A stretch of 64,000 bases of DNA from Citrus sinensis (Eukaryota; Streptophyta; Magnoliopsida; Sapindales; Rutaceae), in the NCBI RefSeq assembly GCF_022201045.2, contig NC_068561.1, positions 22,140,501 through 22,204,500 of the forward strand, given 5' to 3'. Below, piece after piece: positions 1 through 12,529 of this stretch. Under the pieces are notes generated by a model that did no database searches, was not told the origin of the DNA, and worked only from the letters and a program-made list of their open reading frames with translations. How positions within the stretch are numbered: position 1 is the first letter of the stretch; each line of letters begins with the position of its first letter. Position numbers and translations under genes: made by a program.

Positions 1-672
1 ATAAAATAAAATAAATGAGGTGATGGGAGGAATGTAGGTTGTTTGGAAATGAAAATCGTCATGTCCCCACAGTGCCTCAGTCACCCAGTGCCAGTGCCCA
101 AAACAAAATTATAAATGTCACTTTTTCAGATTCAGATCAGATCCTGCGGCATCTATCTAAGTGAGTAAAAATACCCACTTGTTACTTGTTAGATTTCTTA
201 TTAATTCTGTTGCTTGCATTATATTCTTCCTTTCTCCTTATTTATATATTTGCTTTTCTTACACACACACACAATGCGAATGTGAAAGTAGGTCCATATG
301 TACATTTTCCATTGTCCCATCCCATAGATTCACTCATATGTTTCTTTTCTGTCAGTATGCTTTCTTTCTGTTCCATTTGTTAATGTAATTGCTTGATGGT
401 CTTCTTATATTCTTCTTCTATGTTTATTTCATGGGGTGCATTCATATGATTACTGCGTTTCATTTCTTTTAATTATTTTTTGTTATTTTGTTTGATGGGT
501 AACTTCTAATTTTGCTGTTCAGTTTTGCAAACAATTTTGGTTGTTTCATTCGTGCTTCACACTGTCCTCCAGGTTACGGTTCTGTTTTTAGCTGACAGTT
601 GTTGCCTAAGAAGAATACATTGAGATTTATTTCTGGAATGATAGATACATACATAGGATTTTAGGCTGGTGA
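1..672 (+). promoter_or_regulatory. Leader and upstream region of the bZIP gene, with a likely 5'UTR intron
   Basis: This stretch precedes the bZIP start codon. A good donor (AA|GTGAGTA) at 161 and an acceptor (TTTTAG|GC) at 664 bracket a T-rich segment that looks like a leader intron, leaving only a few bases of leader before the ATG. Short ORFs here are low-complexity and not convincing. The transcription start is not visible. Confidence 0.45.
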
Positions 673-2261
673 ATGGGAACACAGACAATGGGATCTGAAG
701 GTGATGCGGCTGCTCAAGCTAAAAATATGCTTTCATTGACACGGCAAGGCTCGCTGTATAACCTTACTCTTGATGAGATTCAATCCCAGTTGGGGGATAG
801 GGGGAAACCACTAGGGAGCATGAATCTTGATGAGCTTCTCAAGAGCGTCTGGACCGCTGAAAATAATTTCCACTCTGAACCAGCCTTATCTCTACATCGG
901 CAGGGGAGTTTAACATTGGCCCAGGATCTGAGCAACAAGACTGTTGATGAGGTGTGGAAAGATATCCGACAGAAGAAGAGTGACGATAATCAAGAGAACG
1001 AAGCTCAGGCGAGACAGACTAGTCTTGGGGAGATGACACTTGAGGACTTCTTGATAAAAGCTGGTGCGGTTAATGAATCCACTACCCCTGGACAAAATAA
1101 TTCTGGTCCTGGTTTAGAAGTTGATTCAATTGCGACAGTTCAGCAAAATGTTTCACAACATGCTCAATGGATGCAATACCAGCTCCCTTCAGTGCAGCTG
1201 CAGCCGCAGCATCAACATCAACATCAGAATAATCTGATGGCTGTTTATATGCCTACCCACACTATTCAACAATCTCTTCCTATCACTGCTAATCCAGTTT
1301 TAGATGCTCAGTACCCTGACAACCAAATGACCATGTCCCCATCCTCTTTGATGGGTGCACTATCAGATACACAAACACCGGGAAGAAAAAGGGTTGCCTC
1401 TGGAGATGTGGTCGAAAAGACAGTGGAAAGGAGGCAGAAAAGAATGATTAAGAACAGGGAATCTGCAGCCCGGTCACGAGCAAGGAAGCAGGTTAAACTT
1501 AAATGTTGCTTTCTTTTAGCTGATCAATCCTTTTCAGTTGTTCTCTTGTTTTGTTTCTCTGTGGACTTTTAAGAGCAGTCAATGTCGATGGTCAGGCTTA
1601 TACACAAGAGTTGGAGAACAAGGTCTCACGCCTAGAGGAGGAGAATGAAAGACTTAGAAGACAAAGGGTATGGTTTATCTTCTTTTTTTTTTTCCAAAAC
1701 AATTATGTAATCATTTTTTCTTGCCAAGTGATCTCCTTGTGGTATCATTTTTTCTTGCTATCCTTCTGGTTTTGGAGAATATTTCAATGGGGTAAATGCA
1801 ATGCCTTTCATATTAAAGGCAGATGAAATTACTATGTTAATATTTGCCCTTCACTTTGCCTTTTATGGGTTTTTATTAAAGACATAGTTTTAATGTGTTG
1901 TGATGGTCTAGCTGGTAACCTCTTATTAATGCAGATGTTTCTTTTCGATTTTGCTTGCCATTGATCCTAATATGGCTGTTCTCAGCTTTGATATATTATC
2001 ATGGGACTTTTTTTGTGCTTATTGTGCTCTGTTATTTGATTAAATACCTAAATTTCTTCCATTAATAATGGGATTGCCGTGCCGAGTCTTTTTTTTTTTC
2101 TTTTCTTTTTCAGCTGTTGTCTTAAAAACTGGCATATAGATGCCCATCTTAGATGTTAAATAACACCTTGACTTTGTTTGTAGGCGGAGGTGATCCTACC
2201 ATGTGCACCACCTCCAGAGCCCAAGTATCAGCTTCGCAGAACAGGCTCAGCACCCTTCTGA
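673..2261 (+). CDS. AREB3: ABI5-like group A bZIP transcription factor (AREB3/DPBF3 type)
   Basis: Three coding exons, 673-1491, 1596-1667 and 2184-2261, encode 322 residues in frame. The protein has the conserved blocks of group A bZIP factors that act in abscisic acid signalling: RQGSLYNLTLDEIQ near residue 25, RQGSLTLAQDL near 76, RQTSLGEMTLEDF near 114 and the C-terminal RRTGSAPF. Each holds an R-x-x-S/T site of the kind SnRK2 kinases use in this family. The basic region (KNRESAARSRARKQ) ends exactly at the first intron, and exon 2 carries the start of the leucine zipper. The ending PPPEPKYQLRRTGSAPF is typical of AREB3/EEL members. A His/Gln run lies in the linker. The first ATG is used; a second in-frame ATG is five codons later. 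Family members bind ACGT-core ABRE elements in the nucleus. Confidence 0.93.
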
Positions 2262-3074
2262 CATCTAATTTACACATAATGTTGAATTGCTGCTGTTGTA
2301 CTTCCTTACTGGCTAACCATACTTCTGTAGTTTCCCAAACTAGTGAAGCACTCTATTGCCCAGGTGCTTGCATTGTTTTTTCTTGCAAAGCTGATGATTC
2401 TTCTTGGCTTTACCACACATGAATAGCTTGTATGTACATTTTTGAACTTCAGTATGGAACTTTTATGCAGTGCTAAGATTCCCCCGCACAAACACCAGAA
2501 TATTTCCTTGGGATGCCGTTCATTCTGTTGGAACTTATGAGTTTCGTGTAAGCTTGTGAAGAAGAATGACTCAGGCCTTGTAAATTGATGTCAAATACCT
2601 TGTTTGGCAGTAGTTCAGTTCACTCCCTTTGCGACTTATATGAATTACTTCCTTTGGTGTTTGTGTTGTGAAATTTTGAATTGTTATTGTAGGATAATTA
2701 TAATATCATCGCAAATGATGCATATGAAACAGATTTATCTATATGTTGTGAACAATAGAAAAACATTTTCAGGCAACATTTTCATCCTTCACACAGCATA
2801 GTTCCAAATCAAGATGCTACCAAAAAAAAAAAGTTTTAAGGTCATTCTACCACATGTATGCGCATATACGTCAGGTATCAGTTGCACACATCATATACAT
2901 ACATTACATATTTAAGTATCTATAGCAGCATATACATAGTGCATATTAAAAAGACTACAGCTTAGGGCAGGACTTAAAATTACATTCAGTTAGTCCAAAT
3001 TTTGCCTGCCAATACTCATCTAACCTGATGTAACTTCGGCAAATGTATATGCATGCCTAGGAGTATCACTATTT
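2262..3074. other. Convergent spacer between the bZIP gene and the Argonaute pseudogene
   Basis: Presumed 3'UTR of the bZIP gene plus the 3' side of the Argonaute remnant. It is AT-rich with a short poly(A) run near 2821. No additional gene is visible. Confidence 0.6.
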
Positions 3075-6000
3075 TCAGCAGAAAAACATAGAACTTCTCA
3101 CATTTTCGTGTAACTTCGGCAATGCTGGTACATGGGCATGTCCAGAAGAAGTCTGACCTCCGGGGCTTGAAGATATCTCTGACAAGTCATCGAACTTCAT
3201 GAACTGTGAAAACTGAGCTGCTGCTAAGTGAGCATAGCGAACAGGAGCAACTGCAGAAGTAGTTGTAGAGGCTTCAACATTCACAAGTGAAATGTTAAAA
3301 AATTATAATTTCTGTCGAGTAGTTCACTAACTCCTAACTCATAACCAAGATCAGAAGGGAGAGGCCAATAAGCAGTGATGCCATTGTTTAACTTTGCTGT
3401 ATCATATGTTCATTGAACAATTGCTTTCCGAGAACTCAGGAATGACAAAAAAGGCAAAAAAGTTCCCAAAACTTAATAACAAACAGAAAAGATGATGTGC
3501 AGTGAGTTCTGATTCTAGAACCTCCGACCTCTCGCTTGGAAGCAAGTGCCAGAGAGCTCCACCCTTACCGCAGAAAGCATCAATTTTGTAACGTTTCTGT
3601 TTACATCTAAATTCAAGCATTTTAAAGGTAAGAGAGACGGGTCTTACCTACAGATACTGCAGTCGTGCTTCTCTGATATCTGCAAAATTCAAACGAGTAA
3701 GAACAACGGATTGCAGTCCTAAACACCTTTAGATAAGGAAAGTACGTCCAATATTAACTTACACATAGCAAAGGGAATGAACCAACTCCTGTAGATAGAT
3801 CATCAACTGAAAAGCCAATCTGATCTAACAGAACATGGTAGTGAGTCGGCCTTGTTGTTCCCTGACAAGTTACATCCAAAGGCAGTCAGATCTAGCATAC
3901 GGCGGCAATCCTATAGATACTTGGGCAAAGATGCTCATAAGGTTCAAAGAACTGTTATGGTAGTAATTGAACGTCTTCACTGTCTCAGGCAAACTGTTAT
4001 GATGGTAACTGAATGTCTTCGCTGTCTCAGGCAATCTTATATATCCCAGGAGCAGTCAATAAGGGGATCAGAAATCCACAAAGCAGTAGAAAAGGAATAT
4101 GAACACTGACTCCATCCCTTGTTTAAACCCAAAAAAAAAAAAGGCAATGCCAAAAAAATCCAGCCAGAATATAAGACAAGATGGCACTCTAAAAGATAAG
4201 AGCAGTATATTCGAATAAGCTCACAATCAAGTTATTAGGTTTGTTCAGATTGAAACTGGGAGGTATAAACAGCCGCAAATTATAACTTCATCCAAATTCC
4301 TGATGAAAGAGGGATGTTTCCGGTTCCAGTTACAAGTAAACTGTGATCAGCAAAAGCTCCGTATTAAAAAATTGTAATGCAGGCATCCCAATATAAACTT
4401 AGTATGATTTGACATGTCAGGGCTGACTACTCACCAGATACCACAATCTTTAATCCCAAGTGTCATGCTATTTCTTGAAACTGCTCTAGGTCAAAATCAC
4501 AAAAGAAAAAGGGAATATACAGGTTTGCCATGGCTGGTTCACATTAGGCCTACACTTCCGGCCTTCCAAATCTTCGAACCAATCCAAGATAAATGGTAGC
4601 ACCGTTCTTGAATATTAGAAAACAAAAAAGTACCAAATGCAATAATGGCATAAAATATAAAAAGAAAAAAAAATTATCTCCAAGTTAAAGTAGACCTGAA
4701 TATGATTATCTGGGATGGCTTTGTTTGTCCCGAACTCTTATAGAAGTCCACCAAAAGCTCTCTGAAAATGAAAGCATAACATATGCCTTCAATATACATG
4801 GTTATGAAGAAAAGGAAAGAAATTAAAAAGAGACAGTTATGATATCTTTACCTGACTATGCCAGCATCATCCTTGTTTGGAAGTGGCTTAAACAAGGAAT
4901 CTATCATCTCAAGCTTTGTTGACTGGCTGCGTACAGAAGCTCTGTAACGGGAAAGTATTGGCCAATTTCTAGAGCTAACAACCTAAGAATCAAATTAAAA
5001 ATAAGAAAAGAAACAAAAATATCCGATATTATGAATTCTTGCTTGATAAACTGCCAATGGGTGGTACTATCACATTCTGCAAGCTAAACAAGCTATTACA
5101 TCTTACCGCAGCTACGGATGGCACGTTAGAGTGTCCAGGGGAGCCATGTGACACATCCATCCCAAAAATTATCGTAGGAACCTTTGAGACCAAAGGGAGA
5201 TTTTTTGACTGCTCAATAGCCAACAAAGAATTCAAACCACCAAGCTGCATAAAAGCACCAACAATGAGAAGGATAACAAAAACAGCAACGCAAACCATGA
5301 CAAAATTAAAGAGGAAAAGAGATAAAGGTGCAAGCTAAAAACACATGACAATTAAGGGAAAACAACTGAACAAGTATAAGCGGATCAGTTAGCTCACTTT
5401 GGCATTTATCTTCAAAAGGACATTCATAAGATATTGTTCATTGACCTTAGTTGGTGCAAGGCATTGATTGAAAATTCCAAATTCTGAAAGAGTCTTTCTT
5501 TTCCATGAACCTTGGAGATTAAATTATCAGGGACATGAGTAATAGACATCTCTGCATGGATTAGATAAAAATGAGTTAATAATAAAATGCCTAACCGTAT
5601 AGGTCAGAGTCCTTTCTGTCGGGTAGGAGACAGAGAAGGAAGCAAGGACGTTTTTCAAACTTTTGCTTCATTTGTTCAAACATCCTGTCCACTCGAACAG
5701 GAGCTGGTGCCCGTCGAAACTGAGGATTCTCTTCAAAAACATTCAGTGGGGGACTTGTGGACTACAAAACGAAAATTGCTTATTCCCCGTAATAAGATTT
5801 TACGTAATGCAGCACACATGTATGCATGGAACTTACAATTCTCTTCATTTCTCCAAATCTAATCAAATCTCTGCACAGGCTACGTATATCACAACCACCA
5901 GAAAAATTTGCCACTGCCCAGTGATCAATTTTCGCTGCTGGAACAAATATCTATGAAGAAGATAAATAAAAAAATTGCAACAACATTAAGAGTTATCCAT

Positions 6001-8809
6001 GTAAGCACGGCAGAAACTAGAAGCACCACCTTGTTGTGGAAGCTCCACCGCCCATTTTTGGGGAAGATAACCTCCCTGTTTCCTGCCATCAACTACTTTT
6101 CAAGAAATAGAACAGCTTCAGTAATGCACAGCCAGAATAAGGCTAATAAAGATTTTCAGAGAGTGGCCAACAAAACATAAAAGTAACCGAGATAGATACT
6201 TTACCCTTGGGGCAGATAAAATGCGGCCTTCAACTTGAGCAAAACGGCTGTTGATTGAAATGCCACAAGAACGCAACATTGGCTCAGAGTCATTTTTGTT
6301 GCTTCTCATTACCTGCGCATAATGCTCCATTGAATCCTAAATAAGCAACCGTTTGAGGAGGGGACAGAAATGCTAACGTAAACAAATGGGAAAAGAAACC
6401 TACGTCAGTTATGATCTTCATCTTCTCCTGTGGCTTCTGTTGTGATTTTTCCACTAGTGCAGACCTTTGGAAAACAGTCAATGCTTTTGTATAGCGTTGT
6501 AAGGAAAGCAGGGAACAGAGCTACAGTGGAGGAAGAGAAGAAAAGATGCAAGCTTATTGCTATATTAACCAACAAGAAAGTTCTTGGACAATCTAAGCTG
6601 CAAAATCAATTTTTTTTCAATAAGAATAGATCAGGTCACCTCAATGGGAATGTAGGTAGGTTTTCTTGGCTTGCCAACATCAATACATGGAAAGTCTCCG
6701 GAAAAGCATAAATTGATGCGGCGATGGTTAACAAAATAATCGAAAACGGTTACATCAACACATTTCACATCATCATTTCTATCTTTAACTCCTGATTTCC
6801 ACGAGAACCTACAAAAAGAGGAGCAAAAAGCAAATCTTGCAGCATAATGCTTTAAGTAAAATGCCATATTAACAAATTATAGGCATAGCAAATAAGATTG
6901 GAAATCAATCAGAGCAGTGATGACTTACATCTGCCGTTTGCATGTGCTATCACTCAATCCAGTGATTCTATATTCTCGATTAAAGGGATGGACTCTTATC
7001 CTCAAAATTTTGAGTGTACGTTTAGCCTGTTAATGAAAATATGCGGCATGTTTTAAAAAACGCCTTGCCCGCACAAAAATAAAGCTTGGGCAAAAAATCT
7101 GTACCTTTGCCCAGTCAAGCTGATAACAATCACGCACATTTTGGTTGGCAATGAGAAAATCAATGATTGGTCCAGGCTTTATAATTGTTGTAGTCTATTC
7201 ATCTGTCATTAACACAAAGGATAAGCAAATATAAACAGACCAAATCCTGAAAATTACAAAGGAAAGAACAATTTGCTAAAACCTTGAAAAGCGTTGAGGG
7301 AAAATGTTAACTTACCAATATTCAGAGACAGTCCTCCTTGTGTGGCTTGAAAACTTGAGTGGAAGCCCCAGCAACCAAGAACACCACCTCCAAGGTCAAA
7401 GAAACTCCTAGGTTCATTCTGAAAGAACGATTGACGTACAAGGAAGCAGCCCCTGTAGGAAGTGGCTAAGAATATTGAGATACTACGATGATCAATCATG
7501 CTAAAAAGGGAAGGAATTACATCAAGACTCACTGTTTGGCAGCATGCTGCCTTAAAATGATGTCTAATACTCTAAAGGCCTCTCGAGAATTCTGTGATTC
7601 CTGACCATGTAGAGCAGCAGCAATAGCCTGCAAAGGAATTTTGGCGGCAACGCTGATCTCTACTTTAAATGTTTTAGATTGGGATACCCGCCTTCTCTTT
7701 CTATCTCTCTCATTATTGCTACCATGGCCATCAGGGCTGTCATTACTAGTAGTTCTGGACAAAATAATCTCACCAAGTTAATATACGATGACATACTGTG
7801 AGATATCTAGTGTAAATCTTGACAAGAAGTAAATTCATGCTAGTTACCTATATGATGAGGGATTATCAAGCAAAACAAGGAACTCCATTTTTTTGTGGGG
7901 GAGGGCACTGATTGTAAATAAGCTCTTTTCTCCCGTGGGGCCTAGTTTACTTGTTCTCTTTGATTCCTCTGGACCAATGAAGACAGACGAGCCCATTGGC
8001 TTTATTAGATACAGAATCAATGTAGATCCAGAATGACTCCTGGAATGTAGATAGACTAAAAGAGGGAATAAAGGGATAGGAATAGGAATTATAGTACCAT
8101 TAGAAGAAGGGGCCCCTGTGGGAACATCTCTACTGACGAACCATTTCAATAGTACGAACACCTTAAAATGGGAACCTGCAAAGCCGTTCCATTACTCATT
8201 GATCGTTAACCAGGCTGACTAACTGCCGGATTTTACATTACAAGCCATCAGAATCTGAATTGTGTTCAGCATCAGATTTTGATTGGAAGTCAGAGAATTG
8301 GATTGGACAAAAAGGAGGAAATGAGGTCACCATGGAAGTGAGCTCATTTCCGGAACCTGAAAGTATAGCTTCCGTGTAAGGGGGACGGGGGGATGTGCCC
8401 CCCGGGGAGCATAGCATCTCAGCAAGATCAGCACTATAAGTCTCACAAACTTTATCAATTATCTTTCTTCGGATTCCCTTTGTTTCAATGGGACAGCCAT
8501 CGTCATAGAACAAGGCAACCTTTTTCAGTGAAGAAGAAAGTGTTCAGCATCCCGAATCTAAAGGGAGCCATTGAAACAAGGACAGAGGAAACTTACACTA
8601 TAATGAAAAATGTGGCCACTAGCACCGGTGATGCTGACTTTGAAATGATTAGAGAGAAGAGATGTTATTTCTCCTTTTGAACCAGAAGGCTTTCATATTT
8701 TTTTAGTCACCTCAGGACCAGTTACCGATTTAATCTGTGAAGATTCTACATTTGGTGGGATTTCAGAGGGAGATGGACCGTGAGCTTCTGAATCTTTAGG
8801 AAATTTCAT
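3075..8809 (-). pseudogene. Decayed Argonaute of the AGO4/AGO6 clade
   Basis: Many exon remnants in the right order match an AGO4/6-clade Argonaute, the class that guides RNA-directed DNA methylation in the nucleus. They run from an N-terminal piece (ATG 8809) through the N domain (about 8400-8660), a linker with LRQHAAKQ and GGGVLGCWGFHSSF (7300-7760), PAZ (5850-7190), MID (5400-5780) and PIWI pieces (VPTIIFGMDVSHGSPG near 5160; IIIFR near 4700; GTTRPTHYHVL at 3763-3861), to the usual C-terminus SMFFC at 3075. Splice sites are mostly preserved. Lesions: in-frame TGA at 8695-8693 (codon 39), a roughly 485-bp insertion at 7934-8418, in-frame TAG at 7197-7195, a 4-bp TAGA duplication at 3792-3799 that shifts frame, and no recognisable sequence for about 90 PIWI residues including the second catalytic Asp. 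A functional product is very unlikely, though the locus may still be transcribed. Confidence 0.9.
7934..8418 (-). other. Insertion in the Argonaute remnant, containing a mitochondrial ccmFC fragment (NUMT)
   Basis: The Argonaute reading breaks after ...ETYSADLA (near 8419) and resumes at GEKSLFTISALP (near 7933), where family members are continuous apart from a few residues. Within the gap, about 8038-8158 on the minus strand, the translation includes LLKWFVSRDVPTGAP and NGTIIPIPIPLFPLL, which I recognise as the N-terminal part of plant mitochondrial CcmFC, a cytochrome c maturation protein. The rest (8160-8418 and 7934-8037) is unassigned; it may be further organelle DNA or filler from end joining. 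The flanks do not look like splice sites, so a simple intron is unlikely. Confidence 0.75.
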
Positions 8810-11800
8810 TATAATACCTAACACGAAAACGATGAATTATATTGGGACATGAAACATAAATAATGTCATTGTATAAATTGCCACTGTACAAATTGAGGTC
8901 AAAATACAATTAAGCTAAGAAAGCAACAATCTTAAGACATGACTTACACCAGAAATCAAATTAAAAGTTGTAAGGTGGGTAAGGCATTATATTGGTCAAA
9001 GAAAAATAAATCCAGTATTGTAAACCATTTCCAGAATCAAGCTTCATATTGCCAATTGAAAAAGACAACCGCAAGGCATGTAGCTGGCTTCAGTATGAAA
9101 AATGTCCAACACATGAAGCATCTGCAGTAAATTTGATATACATGTACATGGGAGAGTAAAATGGTGTAACAGGTACCATTTAGAGACACAGTGTTTACAA
9201 TCCGAGCTCATTATACAGCTGGGCAATGCCTGATAGAAAGTTCTGTAAACTATCGTGGAATTGAACACGCACTACAATAACAAAATCAAATCTAACCGCT
9301 TGATGAGAGGAAGGACATTATAGAAAGTGTCATTTCGAGGCTCTTTCCGCACCGGAACACTTAAAAATGACCAATTACCGTAGCAATTGAAATAGTAGGA
9401 TTGTCAAAATGACACAGTTTTTATCCAAAATGGTTATATCAATACCACAATAGATAACAAAAACAACTCTAGTCAATGGGATGTAACACTGGAACAGAGC
9501 ATGAAACTGTTGCAGAAATCGACATAGCAGCTACATTTAACTTAAGAAACATAACTCAAGAAACAGATCACACATCAAAAGAGGCCTTAATTTCTTGAAT
9601 TATTCTTAGGATGTATAAAACAATTGGGTTGAAAGCTAATTGAATAACTGAGAAGTAGAACAAGGTTAGTTATGATGCACAGAATGCGTGTTCTTTGTGA
9701 CAAATAAACAATTAACACACCAGAGATGCTTCCCTTTTGTACTTTCTTCAAGATTTTGTACGTTCAGATAAATCAAAACTGAAACACTAGCGTTCAAGTT
9801 TGAAATAAACAAAACAAATGGACGAAAACGTCCCTCGTTTCACAATAAATATAAGGGTATTCGAGTAGCTTAAAAGTTCTGCCTCTGTGAAGAAATGACA
9901 GAGATGCTGCAGCACTTTCACTTTCACTTTATTAAAAAAAAAAAATGAAGAAAAAGAGGCGCTATGCTGGTCATAAGACATGCAAAGTACACCAAAAATG
10001 AAAAGCAATACATTATGCATGGGAACAAAAAAAAACGTACAGAAATGAAGAACAGAAACGCAGAACAGTGAAGAAGCAGCTAAATTATTTTATGCTGAGA
10101 TGAGTAAGCAGAAGGACCAATATGTAAAATGGACAAAGCGAATTGAACAAACCTAGCTAAAAGATGAAGAAAGGAAACCTAATACTTTGCAGATGCTCTG
10201 AGTGATGAGGCTTTGGCCATTTTCATTGAATATAAAGAGAAAGAGACACACAGAGCGTCACAGTCAGAATGTAACAATCATTTTTTGGAAATACAAAAAG
10301 CTGATAATTGAAGTATGCTGGTGTAGGCTACTATAGGTGGCGTTTTGTGGTAGAAAAAACGAAAAAGCTTATGGTATTGTTTCAAAATATTAAACCATAA
10401 GTAAATTAACATATCAAGCATAGAAAATAATCAAATAGACTGTGGATCTTCTAATCTACTCCTTGAATCTTGATAGCTTTACTCATGTAAATATATAGGC
10501 AAAATTCTTAATGCTATTCTTGGACCTATTATTTAATGGACTTATCACTTCCTTCCATTAAGAAAGTGAATAAATTCCTTTTTATCTTAATCTTTTAAAT
10601 TTGTGAACACTAATTATATCATTATGGAATCCTTCAGAAACATGTGAGTATTTATAATTAGCTTAGCTATGAATTAAAACTTAATACATATATGCGAGCT
10701 CTAGTTAAATCTTGAAACATGTAGGTGAGCTACATCTGAAAAAGAGGGTTCCAACATTTAGTGCTTCTCTGGGTTCTTATTCTTAATGCTAGTTTCACGG
10801 AATGGTTAAATTCCTACAACAAAGGTGGCATTAACTTGGGTCCTTTTAAGGGTTGGACTCTGTAAATGTGTAGAGATGGGTAACCTTCCCACCTATATTA
10901 TATGAATTGCGAGGTTGGTTTTTATTAATATAGCTTATTATATAGGAGTGAAGCTAGACATTCTAACACTTAAATCTTAATTTGAGTCTCACCTAATCTG
11001 TCATTCAACTATTGAATAGTGAATAATAATTTTATAAGTTATGAAATTCATAATCTCATATAAAAGTGTCATAAAACATAGGACTCAAATTGAGACTCAA
11101 ATGTTAGAATAATAAAAAAAAATGTGTATAAATTAAAATTTTATTTTCAAAATATATGGATGGGTTTGTTGAATAATTGAGTGTAGAGAAGAAAAATACA
11201 GATTTAAATAATTCTATCTTTGAGAAAATTTTTGTGGGATCAACACTGCTGCAGTGGCATGTAATATGGTCTCATTATAGGATCTATTAATTTTTAATAT
11301 TAAATTTAAAAATAATAGTATTTGACCCCCTCAACTTATTTCTTTAACCCACATTATTTTTATTTTAACTTGAAATATCTAAAATATTCTTCTCTCTCAA
11401 TCTCCTTCACCCTCCATTTTTATCCTTGCCAAACATTCATTACAAGTTCACAACAATAGATATTTTAGAATAAAGTTTAGTTCACTTTTGTTTATTTTAT
11501 ATTTTATTGCTTGCTAGGACCACACCAACACCAACAATTGGCAATCCTCCTCCAAGGTCTCTAATATTTTATTTCTTTTTTAAGGATTTGATTAAATTAG
11601 GTTGAACATATTTATTTAATTGGGTTGAATTGATTTTATTTAAACTCATTCAATAATTGGTTGGGTTGCATTTTCAAAAATCTTGTTCAACCCAACCCAT
11701 CTCCGGCCCGAACCGACAGGGTTATGAAGGGAATAGTTTTAAAAGGTTTGGACATCAGTTGATGTTTTCCAAAATAGTGTGGTGGTAATTTGAAATTATC

Positions 11801-11976
11801 CAGGAAAAACCTCACCACTTCCACTTGACCTTTCTCGGCCCTTAAACCCGTAATCAAAACACAAAGCCGAACGAAAGCTCGACAGCACAGCCCAAGCTCC
11901 TCACGCCGCCGAAATCCCGACGCAACGCTCGTCGCTCTCCACAAGAACGCCGCAAGCTCGCCGCTCACCTCCGACT
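8810..11976. other. Spacer between the Argonaute pseudogene and UTP11
   Basis: The right-hand part to about 10,250 probably held the former Argonaute leader and promoter; an acceptor-like TTAG at 8820 precedes its ATG. From 10,350 to 11,690 the sequence is very AT-rich with one inverted repeat. The last 150 bases before 11,976 become GC-richer and end in a donor-like CT|GTGAGT, consistent with a UTP11 5'UTR exon. No other gene is visible. Confidence 0.5.
10960..11110. repeat. Imperfect inverted repeat, possible MITE remnant
   Basis: The ends read ATTCTAACAcTTAAATCTTA and, on the other strand, ATTCTAACATTTGAGTCTCA, giving arms of about 30 bp with several mismatches around an AT-rich centre. 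No convincing target-site duplication was found, so a transposon origin is plausible but unproven. Confidence 0.45.
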
Positions 11977-12529
11977 GTGAGTTCGTAATACATTTTTAGG
12001 CATTATTTTGGCTTGAATTAAAATTATCGAAAAAGAAAACTCACGTGGCTGTGTTTGTTCATTTAGTAGTACAATAATGTTTTTTTTAATAGTCTAATTT
12101 TGTTTCTAGAATTTATTAGCTCTTTTCAATTTTAATATCACAGAGTTAATAACTGAAAGTCGGCTGATATAAATTTACTGTTTCAAATTGTTTATCAAAA
12201 ATATGAAAGTTTGATGTTAAAAGACAAAGACAATACAGTGAAGAAAATTATCTCAGTAGTAAATAATTGATTCTTTTAGGAGAAAAATAACCAAAAAAAC
12301 TTATAAGATGTTTATAAAAGATATGGATTTTAATTTGGTAAATTACTATATCTGTATCTTTACGATTGATTTAATATTTATCATAATGAACCTAAACCTG
12401 TACTCTCTTATTTACAATCTTATGTTTTTGTTGTGCTGGTTTCAATTTTGCAGCAACTAAGATACCAAAATTTTGTACGGTTGTTAGTGAAGCATCAATT
12501 TTGGAATACATTGACAGCGTGATCTCAAA

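Noticed and set aside
3402-3620. Open frame on the minus strand within the Argonaute remnant
   Set aside because: It overlaps intron and no Argonaute block; the exon pieces lie in other frames at 3648-3679 and 3075-3250.
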